The notes under the pieces are model-generated. The model ran no database searches, was not told the DNA's origin, and saw only the letters and a program-made list of their open reading frames with translations. A stretch of DNA of 7,570 nt from the NCBI GenBank assembly GCA_039033695.1, contig JBCCCC010000153.1:1-7570 (forward strand), written 5' to 3'. This document shows positions 1-6,690 of the stretch, piece after piece (position 1 is the first letter of the stretch; the number at the start of each line of letters is the position of its first letter). The position numbers were made by a program, and so were the translations under genes. The DNA comes from CALBPI01 sp039033695. GTDB lineage: Bacteria; Pseudomonadota; Gammaproteobacteria; Steroidobacterales; Woeseiaceae.

Positions 1-3000
1 GCACATATCATGCCGGCGCGGCGGGTCGCCAAACGGATTTGTCGATCGCTGCGAACGCGCGTTATGTGCGGATCCAACGTGCCGGAAACGGTGCGCTGAG
101 TATTGCAGAAGTGCAGATATTTGCCGACGAGGCGCCATTGCCAGCGCCAACGTTAGTCGCTGAGCGAGGCGTGCTCGATAACGTTGGCAGCGATTGGCAA
201 ACCGTCACGCTGCAGCACACCTACACGGATCCCGTCGTAGTCGCAACAGGGCGTTATGATGGCTCGCAATTGCCAGCCGTGACACGGATTCGCAATGCGG
301 CAGGCAATCAGTTCGACATCCGTATGCAGAACCCAAGCGATGCCGCTTTGGCAGGCTATGCGGTTAACTATCTGGTGGTCGAGGCGGGTGTCTATGACAC
401 CGGTACGGCAAGGTTTGAAGCGGGCCATTTTCCCTCGTCTCTTACGGATGAAAACAATAGTTGGGTTGGTCAGCCGCGAGATTATCAGCAGGCTTATACG
501 TCGCCCGTTGTTGTTGGCCAGGTGATGTCATACAACGACAGCCGCTGGAGCGTGTTCTGGGCATCAGACGGCAATACTGGCAATCCACCGTCAGCTAGCA
601 GCTTGCACGTCGGCAAGCATGTGGCTGAGGACACGGATGCATCGCGCGACGCAGAAACGCTGGGTTACATCGTCTTCGAGAGCGGTAGCGGCACGATTGG
701 TGAGCTTGATTACCAAGCCGGCGTGGGCGCAAACATCATCGAGGGCATTACTGAGAATGCGCCCTACAACTATCCACTGGGGCGCCCGTTCGACTCAGCG
801 GTTGTTTCCAGCGCGGGCATGAATGGTACCAATGGTGGCTGGCCCGTCATGGTTGGTGCGCAACTGGATGGTGACGTCTTGGGGTTGGCCGTTGACGAAG
901 ACCAGATCGGCGACCCCGAGCGGCTGCGAATCACAGACCAGGCAGCGTTCGTTGCAATGGTGAGCAATGTTGAGCAGCTGGAAATCGTCGACGTCGACGC
1001 GGCGCCAACTGCCAGCGGACTCGATGCCACGCTTTCTGTCAATGCAACCGGCCCGGGCGAATTGACCTATAGCTGGAGTGTCGATGGCATAACCACGCCA
1101 TTTAGTTCGAGTAACACGCTGGACTATGTTTTCGGTGCACCGGGTAGGTATCTTGTTACTGTCGTCGTGCGTGACGGTGATGGCAACGAAACCCAGCAAA
1201 CGTTCACGCAACTCGTGCACTTGCCGCTGATGACCGCGGGGACACCTACCCAGTCGACCAGCATCATCGATTACGGCTCAAGAAGCGAGGTTTGGGTTGT
1301 AAACCCGGACAACGACACCGTGAGCGTGGTCGACAGTGAAATGATGTCCGTTGTCACGGAAATACCGGTTTCCGAAGAGCCGCGCTCACTTGCATTGGCG
1401 CCGGATGGCCGCGTCTGGATTGTCAGCAAGGCGGCATCCGTGATCAACGTGATTGATCCGGCTACGTATCAAATTGTGGACATGTTCTTTTTCGATGTCG
1501 CAACCCAGCCACATGGATTGGCAATGAGTGATACGGCGGCCTACGTGGTGCTTGAAGCGACTGGTGAGGTAGTGAGCCTGAATGCATTCAGCGGGGCTGA
1601 GTCAGGTCGCATGACATTGGGCGGTCGGCCGCGCCATATCTCGCACGATCCGAGTACCGGCAGCTTGTATGTCACCCAGTTTGTCACCCCGGCGCTGCCC
1701 GACGAGGCCACCGCAAACCCAGTACTTGATGATGGTCTCAACCAGTATGGCGGCCAGGTCTGGGTGCTTGATGCGTCGACACTGAGCATTAGCGATAGTG
1801 TCGTGTTGCAGCATAGCGACCGTCAGGTGTCCGAGCATAGTGGACCTGGTGTCCCGAACTATCTGGGGCCCGCCGTGATATCACCGGATGGCACCTCAGC
1901 GTGGGTTCCGTCCAAGCAGGACAATATTCTCGCAGGCGGGTTGCGCGGCGGGCCGGGCCTGACCTTTGACCAGACGGTAAGGGCCATTGCGTCGAAGATT
2001 GCACTACCGTCGCGTGAGGAAGACTTCGCGATGCGTGTTGATCTGGACAATGCCAGTGTGGCAAGCCACTCGGCCTTTGGCCCCTACGGTATCCATCTGT
2101 TTACCGCGTTGGAGGGTAATCGCGAAATTGCCGTCATCGATGTGTTCTCGGGTGTGGAGCTGATTCGGTTCGATACCGACTTTGCGCCGCAGGCCGTCTC
2201 AGTCTCCGACGATGGCTCACGCTTGTACGTGCACAACTTCATGGGCCGCAGCGTTGGCGTTTACGATATCGCGGAAATGGTTGAAAGCGGTGCGGTTAAC
2301 GTCCCGCTGTTGGCAACGGTACCAACGGTGGGCAACGAGTCGTTGGCCGCAGATGTGCTGCTCGGCAAGCGACTTTTCTATGATGCGCGTGATGATCGTC
2401 TGGCGGCGCTCGACTATATGAGCTGTGCGTCGTGCCACAACGAGGGTAGTGATGATGGCCGCGTCTGGGACTTCACGAGCATGGGCGAGGGGCTGCGCAA
2501 TACGATCAGTTTAAACGGCCGCGCCGGCATGGGGCATGGTTTCTTGCATTGGTCTGCCAATTTTGACGAGGTTCAGGATTTCGAAGGCCAAATCCGTGGT
2601 TTCGCTGGCGGTACCGGGCTCATGAGCAATGCGGATTTCTTCACTGGAACGCGCTCCGAACCACTGGGTGATCCGAAGCAGGGTATCAGCGCCGACCTAG
2701 ACGCGCTGGCGGCCTATGTGCGATCTCTGGATCGTGCGCCGCTCAGTCCGTTCCGCGGGCTGGATCGCGAGTTCGATGCGGTCGCACAGGCTGGCGTCGA
2801 CGTATTCCGGTCTGCCGGATGCGCAGACTGTCATACGCCCGCATCGATGACGGACAGCAGTGATGGTGACGGCTTACATGACATCGGTACGATACGCGCC
2901 TCAAGTGGTGATCGGCTTGGTGGTCAGCTGAACGGGATCGATACACCCACGCTGGTTGGCGTCTGGAAGACACCACCGTACTTGCATGATGGTTCGCAAA

Positions 3001-3941
3001 CGACGTTGGAGGGCGCGATCGCAGCGCACCAGAGTACTGTGTTGACCAGCCTTGAGCTGAGTCAGTTGGCGGCAATGATCCGTCAGCTCGACGATGGCCG
3101 CGATCTCGTCGAACAGTCCGGGCCCAAGCTTGCGTCTGGGCTTATCGCAAACGTCTCGAATACCTGGCAAACCGTTACGTTGCCAGAGAGCTATGCCGAG
3201 ATGGTGGTGGTGGCGACGCCGCAGTACACTGGCGCCGATCTGCCGGTCGTAACACGCATCCGCAATGCAACCGGTGACAGTTTTGAGGTTCAGGTCCAGA
3301 ACCCGAGTGGCGCGGATGTCAGTGGCTACAGCGTTCACTACCTGGTTGCCGAAGCCGGTTTGTACAACGCCGTCGATCATGGTGTGGCGATGGAAGCCTG
3401 GCGCTTCGATGCCACCAGGACCGATAACAACGCCAGCTGGCAGGCGACGCCTGTGGCCTACGCACAAGGCTACGTCGATCCAGTGGTTGTCGGGCAGGTG
3501 ATGTCGACCAATGACAGTGCGTGGAGTGTGTTCTGGGCCAGCAATGGCGTGCGCACCAATCCGCCGGATGCGACAAGTCTTTCAATTGGTAAGCACATTG
3601 CGGAGGACCAAAACCGGCTGCGCGCTGCGGAAACGTTGGGCTATATCGTCATGGAGGCAGGCGCTGGTTCGGTCGACGGTGTTGATGTGCTCGCGGGCAA
3701 GACCCCTGATAGCATTCGCGGTAATACCTCGAGCGTCTCCCCGGTTGGCCTTGGCGCTCAATACCAGTCTGGCGTACTGTCCAGCGCGGCAATGGATGGT
3801 GGCAACGGCGGCTGGCCGATTCTGCTCGGCAGCGACGCACTAGCTAATCAGACACTGCGCACGGTCATCGACGAAGAGCAGATCAACGATCCTGAAAGAG
3901 ATCACATCGATGAGGAAGTGGCTTACATTCTGGTGCGCTGA
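1..3941 (+). CDS. Giant exported mosaic protein: lectin-like modules, PKD, YVTN propeller and di-heme peroxidase module (5' partial)
   Basis: The frame is open from the first bases (first full codon at 3) and ends at TGA 3939-3941, so the gene starts upstream. Residues below count from codon 39. Domains in order: residues 1-28, end of a galactose-binding/F5-8C-like domain (YVRIQRAGNGALSIAEVQIF); 40-308, lectin-like module A; about 316-393, PKD domain; about 410-762, YVTN-type beta-propeller; about 765-1025, di-heme cytochrome c peroxidase/MauG-like module with CASCH (796-800) and CADCH (928-932); 1031-1300, lectin-like module B, a diverged copy of A. Covalent c-type haems imply export and assembly outside the cytoplasm, and the binding modules suggest a cell-surface or extracellular place. 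The signal peptide is not in the window. The substrate is unknown; peroxidase, oxidase or electron-transfer roles are all possible. Domain calls rest on recognisable sequence patterns; the joint function is inference. Confidence 0.9.
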   Translation, partial: TYHAGAAGRQTDLSIAANARYVRIQRAGNGALSIAEVQIFADEAPLPAPTLVAERGVLDNVGSDWQTVTLQHTYTDPVVVATGRYDGSQLPAVTRIRNAAGNQFDIRMQNPSDAALAGYAVNYLVVEAGVYDTGTARFEAGHFPSSLTDENNSWVGQPRDYQQAYTSPVVVGQVMSYNDSRWSVFWASDGNTGNPPSASSLHVGKHVAEDTDASRDAETLGYIVFESGSGTIGELDYQAGVGANIIEGITENAPYNYPLGRPFDSAVVSSAGMNGTNGGWPVMVGAQLDGDVLGLAVDEDQIGDPERLRITDQAAFVAMVSNVEQLEIVDVDAAPTASGLDATLSVNATGPGELTYSWSVDGITTPFSSSNTLDYVFGAPGRYLVTVVVRDGDGNETQQTFTQLVHLPLMTAGTPTQSTSIIDYGSRSEVWVVNPDNDTVSVVDSEMMSVVTEIPVSEEPRSLALAPDGRVWIVSKAASVINVIDPATYQIVDMFFFDVATQPHGLAMSDTAAYVVLEATGEVVSLNAFSGAESGRMTLGGRPRHISHDPSTGSLYVTQFVTPALPDEATANPVLDDGLNQYGGQVWVLDASTLSISDSVVLQHSDRQVSEHSGPGVPNYLGPAVISPDGTSAWVPSKQDNILAGGLRGGPGLTFDQTVRAIASKIALPSREEDFAMRVDLDNASVASHSAFGPYGIHLFTALEGNREIAVIDVFSGVELIRFDTDFAPQAVSVSDDGSRLYVHNFMGRSVGVYDIAEMVESGAVNVPLLATVPTVGNESLAADVLLGKRLFYDARDDRLAALDYMSCASCHNEGSDDGRVWDFTSMGEGLRNTISLNGRAGMGHGFLHWSANFDEVQDFEGQIRGFAGGTGLMSNADFFTGTRSEPLGDPKQGISADLDALAAYVRSLDRAPLSPFRGLDREFDAVAQAGVDVFRSAGCADCHTPASMTDSSDGDGLHDIGTIRASSGDRLGGQLNGIDTPTLVGVWKTPPYLHDGSQTTLEGAIAAHQSTVLTSLELSQLAAMIRQLDDGRDLVEQSGPKLASGLIANVSNTWQTVTLPESYAEMVVVATPQYTGADLPVVTRIRNATGDSFEVQVQNPSGADVSGYSVHYLVAEAGLYNAVDHGVAMEAWRFDATRTDNNASWQATPVAYAQGYVDPVVVGQVMSTNDSAWSVFWASNGVRTNPPDATSLSIGKHIAEDQNRLRAAETLGYIVMEAGAGSVDGVDVLAGKTPDSIRGNTSSVSPVGLGAQYQSGVLSSAAMDGGNGGWPILLGSDALANQTLRTVIDEEQINDPERDHIDEEVAYILVR
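3..122 (+). other. C-terminal end of a galactose-binding (F5/8 type C / fucolectin-like) domain
   Basis: The translation from the window edge reaches ARYVRIQRAGNGALSIAEVQIF. This is the usual last pair of strands of discoidin-like galactose-binding domains, in which 'YVRIQ...LSLAEVEVF' closes the jelly roll. Only this tail is visible, so the ligand cannot be judged. It shows that the protein has at least one more carbohydrate-binding-type domain upstream. Confidence 0.65.
156..962 (+). repeat. Lectin-like module A (copy 1 of an internal duplication)
   Basis: Residues 40-308 of the giant protein. The module aligns end to end with residues 1031-1300. Shared stretches include WQTVTL, VVVAT, VTRIRNA, QNPS, PVVVGQVMS, WSVFWAS, ETLGYIV, GGWP and DPER. 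Each copy seems to hold two beta-rich halves built around 'PVVVA/G' followed by an aromatic-rich strand, reminiscent of H-type lectin folds. That fold assignment is inference. Strong protein similarity with clearly diverged codons points to an old duplication. Confidence 0.85.
984..1217 (+). other. PKD (Ig-like) domain
   Basis: Residues about 316-393 of the giant protein show the PKD pattern: a glycine-rich start, 'LTYSWSVDG', then 'YVFGAPGRYLVTVVVRDGDG' and 'QTFTQLV'. Such domains act as rigid spacers in exported proteins and may aid carbohydrate or protein binding. Here the domain links lectin-like module A to the propeller. Confidence 0.8.
1266..2324 (+). other. YVTN-type beta-propeller domain
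   Basis: Residues about 410-762 contain repeated blade patterns such as 'EVWVVNPDNDTVSVVD', 'EEPRSLALAPDGRVWIVS', 'QVWVLDASTLSI' and 'APQAVSVSDDGSRLYVHN'. This is the YVTN/lactonase-type propeller signature. Tryptophans 419, 460, 575 and 622 sit at equivalent strand positions in four blades. Longer loops interrupt the middle (about 550-570 and 585-670). The exact blade number needs a structure model; seven is usual for the family. The propeller runs straight into the haem module and may position a partner or substrate. Confidence 0.75.
2331..3113 (+). other. Di-heme cytochrome c peroxidase/MauG-like module inside the giant protein
   Basis: The module begins with 'LLGKRLFYDARDD', the usual start of bacterial di-heme peroxidases. 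CXXCH motifs lie at 2424-2438 (CASCH) and 2820-2834 (CADCH). After the first haem comes a WDFTSMGEGLRNT segment and 'GHGFLHWSANFDEVQDFE'. The common WDGR motif of standard family members, present in the next gene, is absent. Near the end, 'TPTLVGVWKTPPYLHDGS' matches the conserved family segment but has Leu982 where the neighbour has Met. A D-S-S-D-G-D-G-L-H-D stretch (939-948) after the second haem resembles a calcium loop. Catalytic activity is not assured. Confidence 0.85.
3129..3938 (+). repeat. Lectin-like module B (copy 2 of the internal duplication)
   Basis: Residues 1031-1300, the extreme C-terminus of the giant protein. It matches module A through its whole length, from 'WQTVTL' (Trp1043) to 'IDEEQINDPERDHI'. 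The protein ends directly after the module (YILVR), with no sorting tail, membrane anchor or PEP-CTERM-like signal visible. The haem and propeller core is therefore bracketed by the two copies. Confidence 0.85.
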
Positions 3942-3954
3942 CGATGCCCTCATC

Positions 3955-5562
3955 ATGAAGCTATTATTGCTCGCGCTGCTGGCTCTGTGCGCGAGCGATC
4001 TGCAGGCGGCGGAATCCTGGACGCAAGAGTCGGACCGCGGCGGGCTGATGGTTCACATAGAGCCGGTCGGCCAGCGCGTGCAGATTGGTGAATTCCAAGC
4101 GTGGTATCTGCGGCTGACGGACGCGCAAAAAACACCGATCCGCGGTGCGCGAATACTGGTTGGGGGTGGCATGCGCGGCCACGGCCATGGCCTGCCGACC
4201 CAGCCCCAGGTCGTTGAGCAAATGCAGGCCGGCACTTATCTCATTGAGGGGCTGCGCTTCAACATGGCCGGCGACTGGACGCTGGCGTTTAGCATTGATA
4301 GCGCGCAGGCGCGCGATCGCGTGCTGTTCGAATTGTCTTTGTCCCACCAGTCGCAGTTCGACGCACAGGCGCTGATCGGCATGGTCATTGACCAGGGCTG
4401 GCAGCCGGCCCCGTCCGTCTCGAACCGGTTCGCCGACGACAGGAACGCGGCGCGATTGGGCGAGCAGTTGTTTCACGATACGAATCTGAGCGGTAACGGC
4501 GAAGTATCCTGCGCGACCTGTCATCAGCCCGAGCGTTTCTTTACAGATGGCAAAAGGTTGGGGCAAGGGCTTGGGCATGCCATGCGAAACACACCCGGCC
4601 TGATTGGTGTGTCTGAGCAATCCTGGTTTTACTGGGACGGCCGCCGAGACTCGCTGTGGTCGCAGGCGCTGGTACCGTTCGAGGCCGCTGAAGAGATGGG
4701 CAGCAGCCGCGTCGCCATCGTTCGCCATATCGCGCGAGACCCCGGTTATCGAGCGCAGTACGAGGCGATTTTTGGGGATTTACCCGACTTTGCTATCGAT
4801 ACGTTGCCAGAACATGCCGGGCCGATCGGTGACGCTGCTTCCAAGGATGCGTGGTATCGGTTGCCGCGCGCAACCCAAGGCGACGTCAATGCCGTGTTTG
4901 TGAATCTCGGCAAATCGATTGAGGCATTCCAGCGAGCACTTCCGGCACCGATGAGTCGCTTCGATAAGCATGTGATCAGCCAAATCGTCGGCGACGTCGG
5001 TCATGGTTTAGCGGCTGATCATCAGTCCGAATTGGCTGAAGTTGGTCTTTCCGAAAGCGAGAGCGCCGGCCTGGCGCTATTTCTCGATGATGAAAAGACC
5101 AACTGCATGCGCTGCCACAATGGGCAGTGGTTTACCAACCAGGGTTTTCACAATATCGGTACGGGTGGTTTCTCTGGCGACCGGTTGGATTTCGGAAGAG
5201 TCTATGGGCTTCAGGCAGCGATTCGCGATGAGTTTAATTGTCTGGGTCCGTATAGTGATGCCCCGAGGGAAGCCTGCAAGGAGCTAATTTATCTGAGCAG
5301 CAGCGCGCATGTGCCTCTGGAAGGCGCATTCAAAGTACCTACGCTGAGAAATCTCACACAAACCGCCCCTTACATGCACGACGGGCGTTTCGCGACGCTC
5401 GAGGCCGTGGTCGAGCACTATCGAAACCCGCCGACTGAGGGACCGCCGCACGAGCTGCAGCCGTTGGCGCTAACCGACCAGGAAGCCGGGCATCTCGTGG
5501 CTTTTCTCAAGTCTCTGTCCGCGCCTTCGTTGCCTGCTTATCCGCGTAACGTCAGCCCATAA
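3955..5562 (+). CDS. Secreted di-heme cytochrome c peroxidase/MauG-family protein with N-terminal FixH/YtkA-like domain
   Basis: A 535-residue protein. Residues 1-18 (MKLLLLALLALCASDLQA) form a signal peptide, likely cut before AESW or ESW. Residues about 20-140 are a FixH/YtkA-like beta domain with GMRGHGHGLPTQP at 72-84 and 'YLIEGLRFNMAGDWTLAF'. The di-heme domain follows: 'LGEQLFHDTNLSGNGEVSC', CATCH (186-190), 'GLGHAMRNTP' with His208, YWDGR (Trp227) and 'PFEAAEEMG'. The second haem motif is CMRCH (384-388), then 'FKVPTLRN' and PYMHDGRF with Met474, a candidate axial ligand. Cys429 and Cys441 in an insert could form a disulfide. The family reduces peroxide or oxidises partner proteins in the periplasm; the partner here is unknown. 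The ATG at 3955 is preferred over 3910 because it starts a clean signal peptide and avoids overlap. There is no clear Shine-Dalgarno, so coupling to the upstream gene 13 bases away is likely. Confidence 0.93.
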   Translation: MKLLLLALLALCASDLQAAESWTQESDRGGLMVHIEPVGQRVQIGEFQAWYLRLTDAQKTPIRGARILVGGGMRGHGHGLPTQPQVVEQMQAGTYLIEGLRFNMAGDWTLAFSIDSAQARDRVLFELSLSHQSQFDAQALIGMVIDQGWQPAPSVSNRFADDRNAARLGEQLFHDTNLSGNGEVSCATCHQPERFFTDGKRLGQGLGHAMRNTPGLIGVSEQSWFYWDGRRDSLWSQALVPFEAAEEMGSSRVAIVRHIARDPGYRAQYEAIFGDLPDFAIDTLPEHAGPIGDAASKDAWYRLPRATQGDVNAVFVNLGKSIEAFQRALPAPMSRFDKHVISQIVGDVGHGLAADHQSELAEVGLSESESAGLALFLDDEKTNCMRCHNGQWFTNQGFHNIGTGGFSGDRLDFGRVYGLQAAIRDEFNCLGPYSDAPREACKELIYLSSSAHVPLEGAFKVPTLRNLTQTAPYMHDGRFATLEAVVEHYRNPPTEGPPHELQPLALTDQEAGHLVAFLKSLSAPSLPAYPRNVSP

Positions 5563-5570
5563 GTATTTCG
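5563..5570. other. 8-base convergent gap between the two operons
   Basis: The stop codon of the + strand di-heme gene (TAA 5560-5562) and that of the - strand glycosyltransferase (TAA, read as TTA at 5571-5573) are separated by only eight bases. There is no room for a classical terminator. The best inverted repeat across the gap has 5-base arms and no T-run. Transcripts from both sides probably overlap. Confidence 0.8.
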
Positions 5571-6683
5571 TTAGCCAGTGCCATTCAGTACGGCGTTATA
5601 GATGCCATGATAGCCATCGACCATTGCCTCGACACTGAATCGTGTTGAGGCGGCGTGATAGGCAGCCTCGATTCTTGCTTGGGTCGCCTGCTTGTCCGTG
5701 AGTGTGCCTTGAATCGCTGCGGCGAGCGCAGCCGGGTCCCTCACCGGTACCAACAACCCCGTCGCCTCATGCGAAAAAATCTCCTCCGGCCCGCCGCTGC
5801 GGGTGGCCACAACCGGTGTGCAACTAGCCATCGCTTCCACGCAAGAGAGGCTGAAGCCTTCGGAATGCGAACTCGACACATACACGTCGATAGCCTGGAA
5901 AAAGCCCGGCGTATCGTCAATAAAACCGGGCAAGTGGATGCGGTCGGCCAGGCCGTGATCAGCCACAGTGCGCGTCAGCTCGTCTAGCAGCCTGCCACTG
6001 CCCTGTCCGGCAATGACGACATGTATATCTTTGCCGGCTGACCGCAGCGCGGCGAGGGCGCTTACTAGCACCTCGTATCCTTTCGGAGAGCGTACGTTCC
6101 CGACAGCACCGACGAGCGTGGCCTCGTCTGGGATGCCAAGTTGTGCACGGATGTCGCTGGCCGTCGCATTGCGAAATCGGGCGACGTCGATACCGTTGTA
6201 GATAACCTGCAGCTTCTCGGAATCTCTAAATCCTGCGGCCAACAGCTCGTCGCGCAGCGTCTTCGAGACCGCGATGATCGCATGCGCACCGCGCTGCACA
6301 AGTTGACGTTTGATACCGCTTGCGAGACCAGGGCTCGACAAGTCCTGGGCGCCATGGAATGCGGAAACTACTGGCACGCCGCACAATCTCCCGGCCAGCG
6401 CGCAATAGAGATTTGAGCCGAACAAATGCGATTGCACGAGCGACACCCGGTGCTTGCGGATGAGGTCAATAATGCTGCGCAAATAGGTGCGATTGAACGA
6501 CCCCTGCGGATTGCAAAAGTAGGATTCGATGCCCGCGTCGGCCAACGCCTGTTCGACCCAGCCGCCAGGTTTTGCGAGCGCGATATTTCGCACGCCATCG
6601 CGCGCCGTGCCCGCTAGCGTCTTGAAGACCGTCTCGGCGCCGCCCGGACCGCCCGTGTCAATGGAGTGCAGGATCGTCCTCAT
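5571..6683 (-). CDS. GT4-family glycosyltransferase
   Basis: A 370-residue protein, the usual length for GT4 enzymes with a GT-B fold. These move a sugar from a nucleotide donor to a growing glycan or lipid-linked acceptor at the cytoplasmic side of the membrane, with retention of configuration. The N-terminal Rossmann half starts MRTILHSIDTGGPGGAETVF, with the glycine-rich acceptor-side loop and GGAE. The middle has 'ISVSK'-like IIAVSKTLRDEL and 'VIYNGID', typical of the domain junction. The C-terminal half has 'GAVGNVRSPKGYEVLV' and the E-x7-E motif SEGFSLSCVE (Glu275 and Glu283), followed by 'PVVATRSGGPEEI', the donor-binding region. The start at 6683 is chosen over the ATG at 6737 because family members begin at this MRTIL-type strand and the longer form would overlap the upstream gene. 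It lies 7 bases after the ATP-grasp stop, so the two are likely co-transcribed and coupled. Donor and acceptor sugars cannot be read. Confidence 0.93.
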   Translation of the reverse strand: MRTILHSIDTGGPGGAETVFKTLAGTARDGVRNIALAKPGGWVEQALADAGIESYFCNPQGSFNRTYLRSIIDLIRKHRVSLVQSHLFGSNLYCALAGRLCGVPVVSAFHGAQDLSSPGLASGIKRQLVQRGAHAIIAVSKTLRDELLAAGFRDSEKLQVIYNGIDVARFRNATASDIRAQLGIPDEATLVGAVGNVRSPKGYEVLVSALAALRSAGKDIHVVIAGQGSGRLLDELTRTVADHGLADRIHLPGFIDDTPGFFQAIDVYVSSSHSEGFSLSCVEAMASCTPVVATRSGGPEEIFSHEATGLLVPVRDPAALAAAIQGTLTDKQATQARIEAAYHAASTRFSVEAMVDGYHGIYNAVLNGTG

Positions 6684-6690
6684 CGCAGCA

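Noticed and set aside
39..41. TTG at 39 as the start of the giant protein
   Set aside because: The frame is open to the window edge and the upstream codons continue into a galactose-binding domain whose tail is already under way, so the true start is outside the window.
2901..3467. Antisense ORF (188 codons) opposite the end of the giant gene
   Set aside because: Same reason: a shadow of the + strand gene, with His/Arg-rich low-quality translation.
3910..3954. ATG at 3910 as the start of the stand-alone di-heme protein
   Set aside because: It would overlap the upstream gene by 32 bases and put a polar stretch before the signal peptide; the ATG at 3955 begins a normal signal peptide.
3944..3958. 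Mini-ORF of four codons overlapping the ATG at 3955
   Set aside because: ATG at 3944 with TGA at 3956-3958 could in principle mediate coupling, but it has no ribosome binding site and may be chance.
3982..3993. Lipobox in the signal peptide of the stand-alone enzyme (LALC)
   Set aside because: The residue before Cys is Leu rather than Gly/Ala/Ser, and a normal signal peptidase I site (LQA before AES) follows.
3964..4728. Long antisense ORF (254 codons) opposite the di-heme gene
   Set aside because: Its translation shows no recognisable domain and it lies fully opposite a strongly supported gene; long antisense frames are common in GC-rich coding DNA.
5547..5573. Inverted repeat TAACG/CGTTA as a bidirectional terminator
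   Set aside because: The arms are only 5 bases with a 17-base loop and no T-run, within chance expectation.
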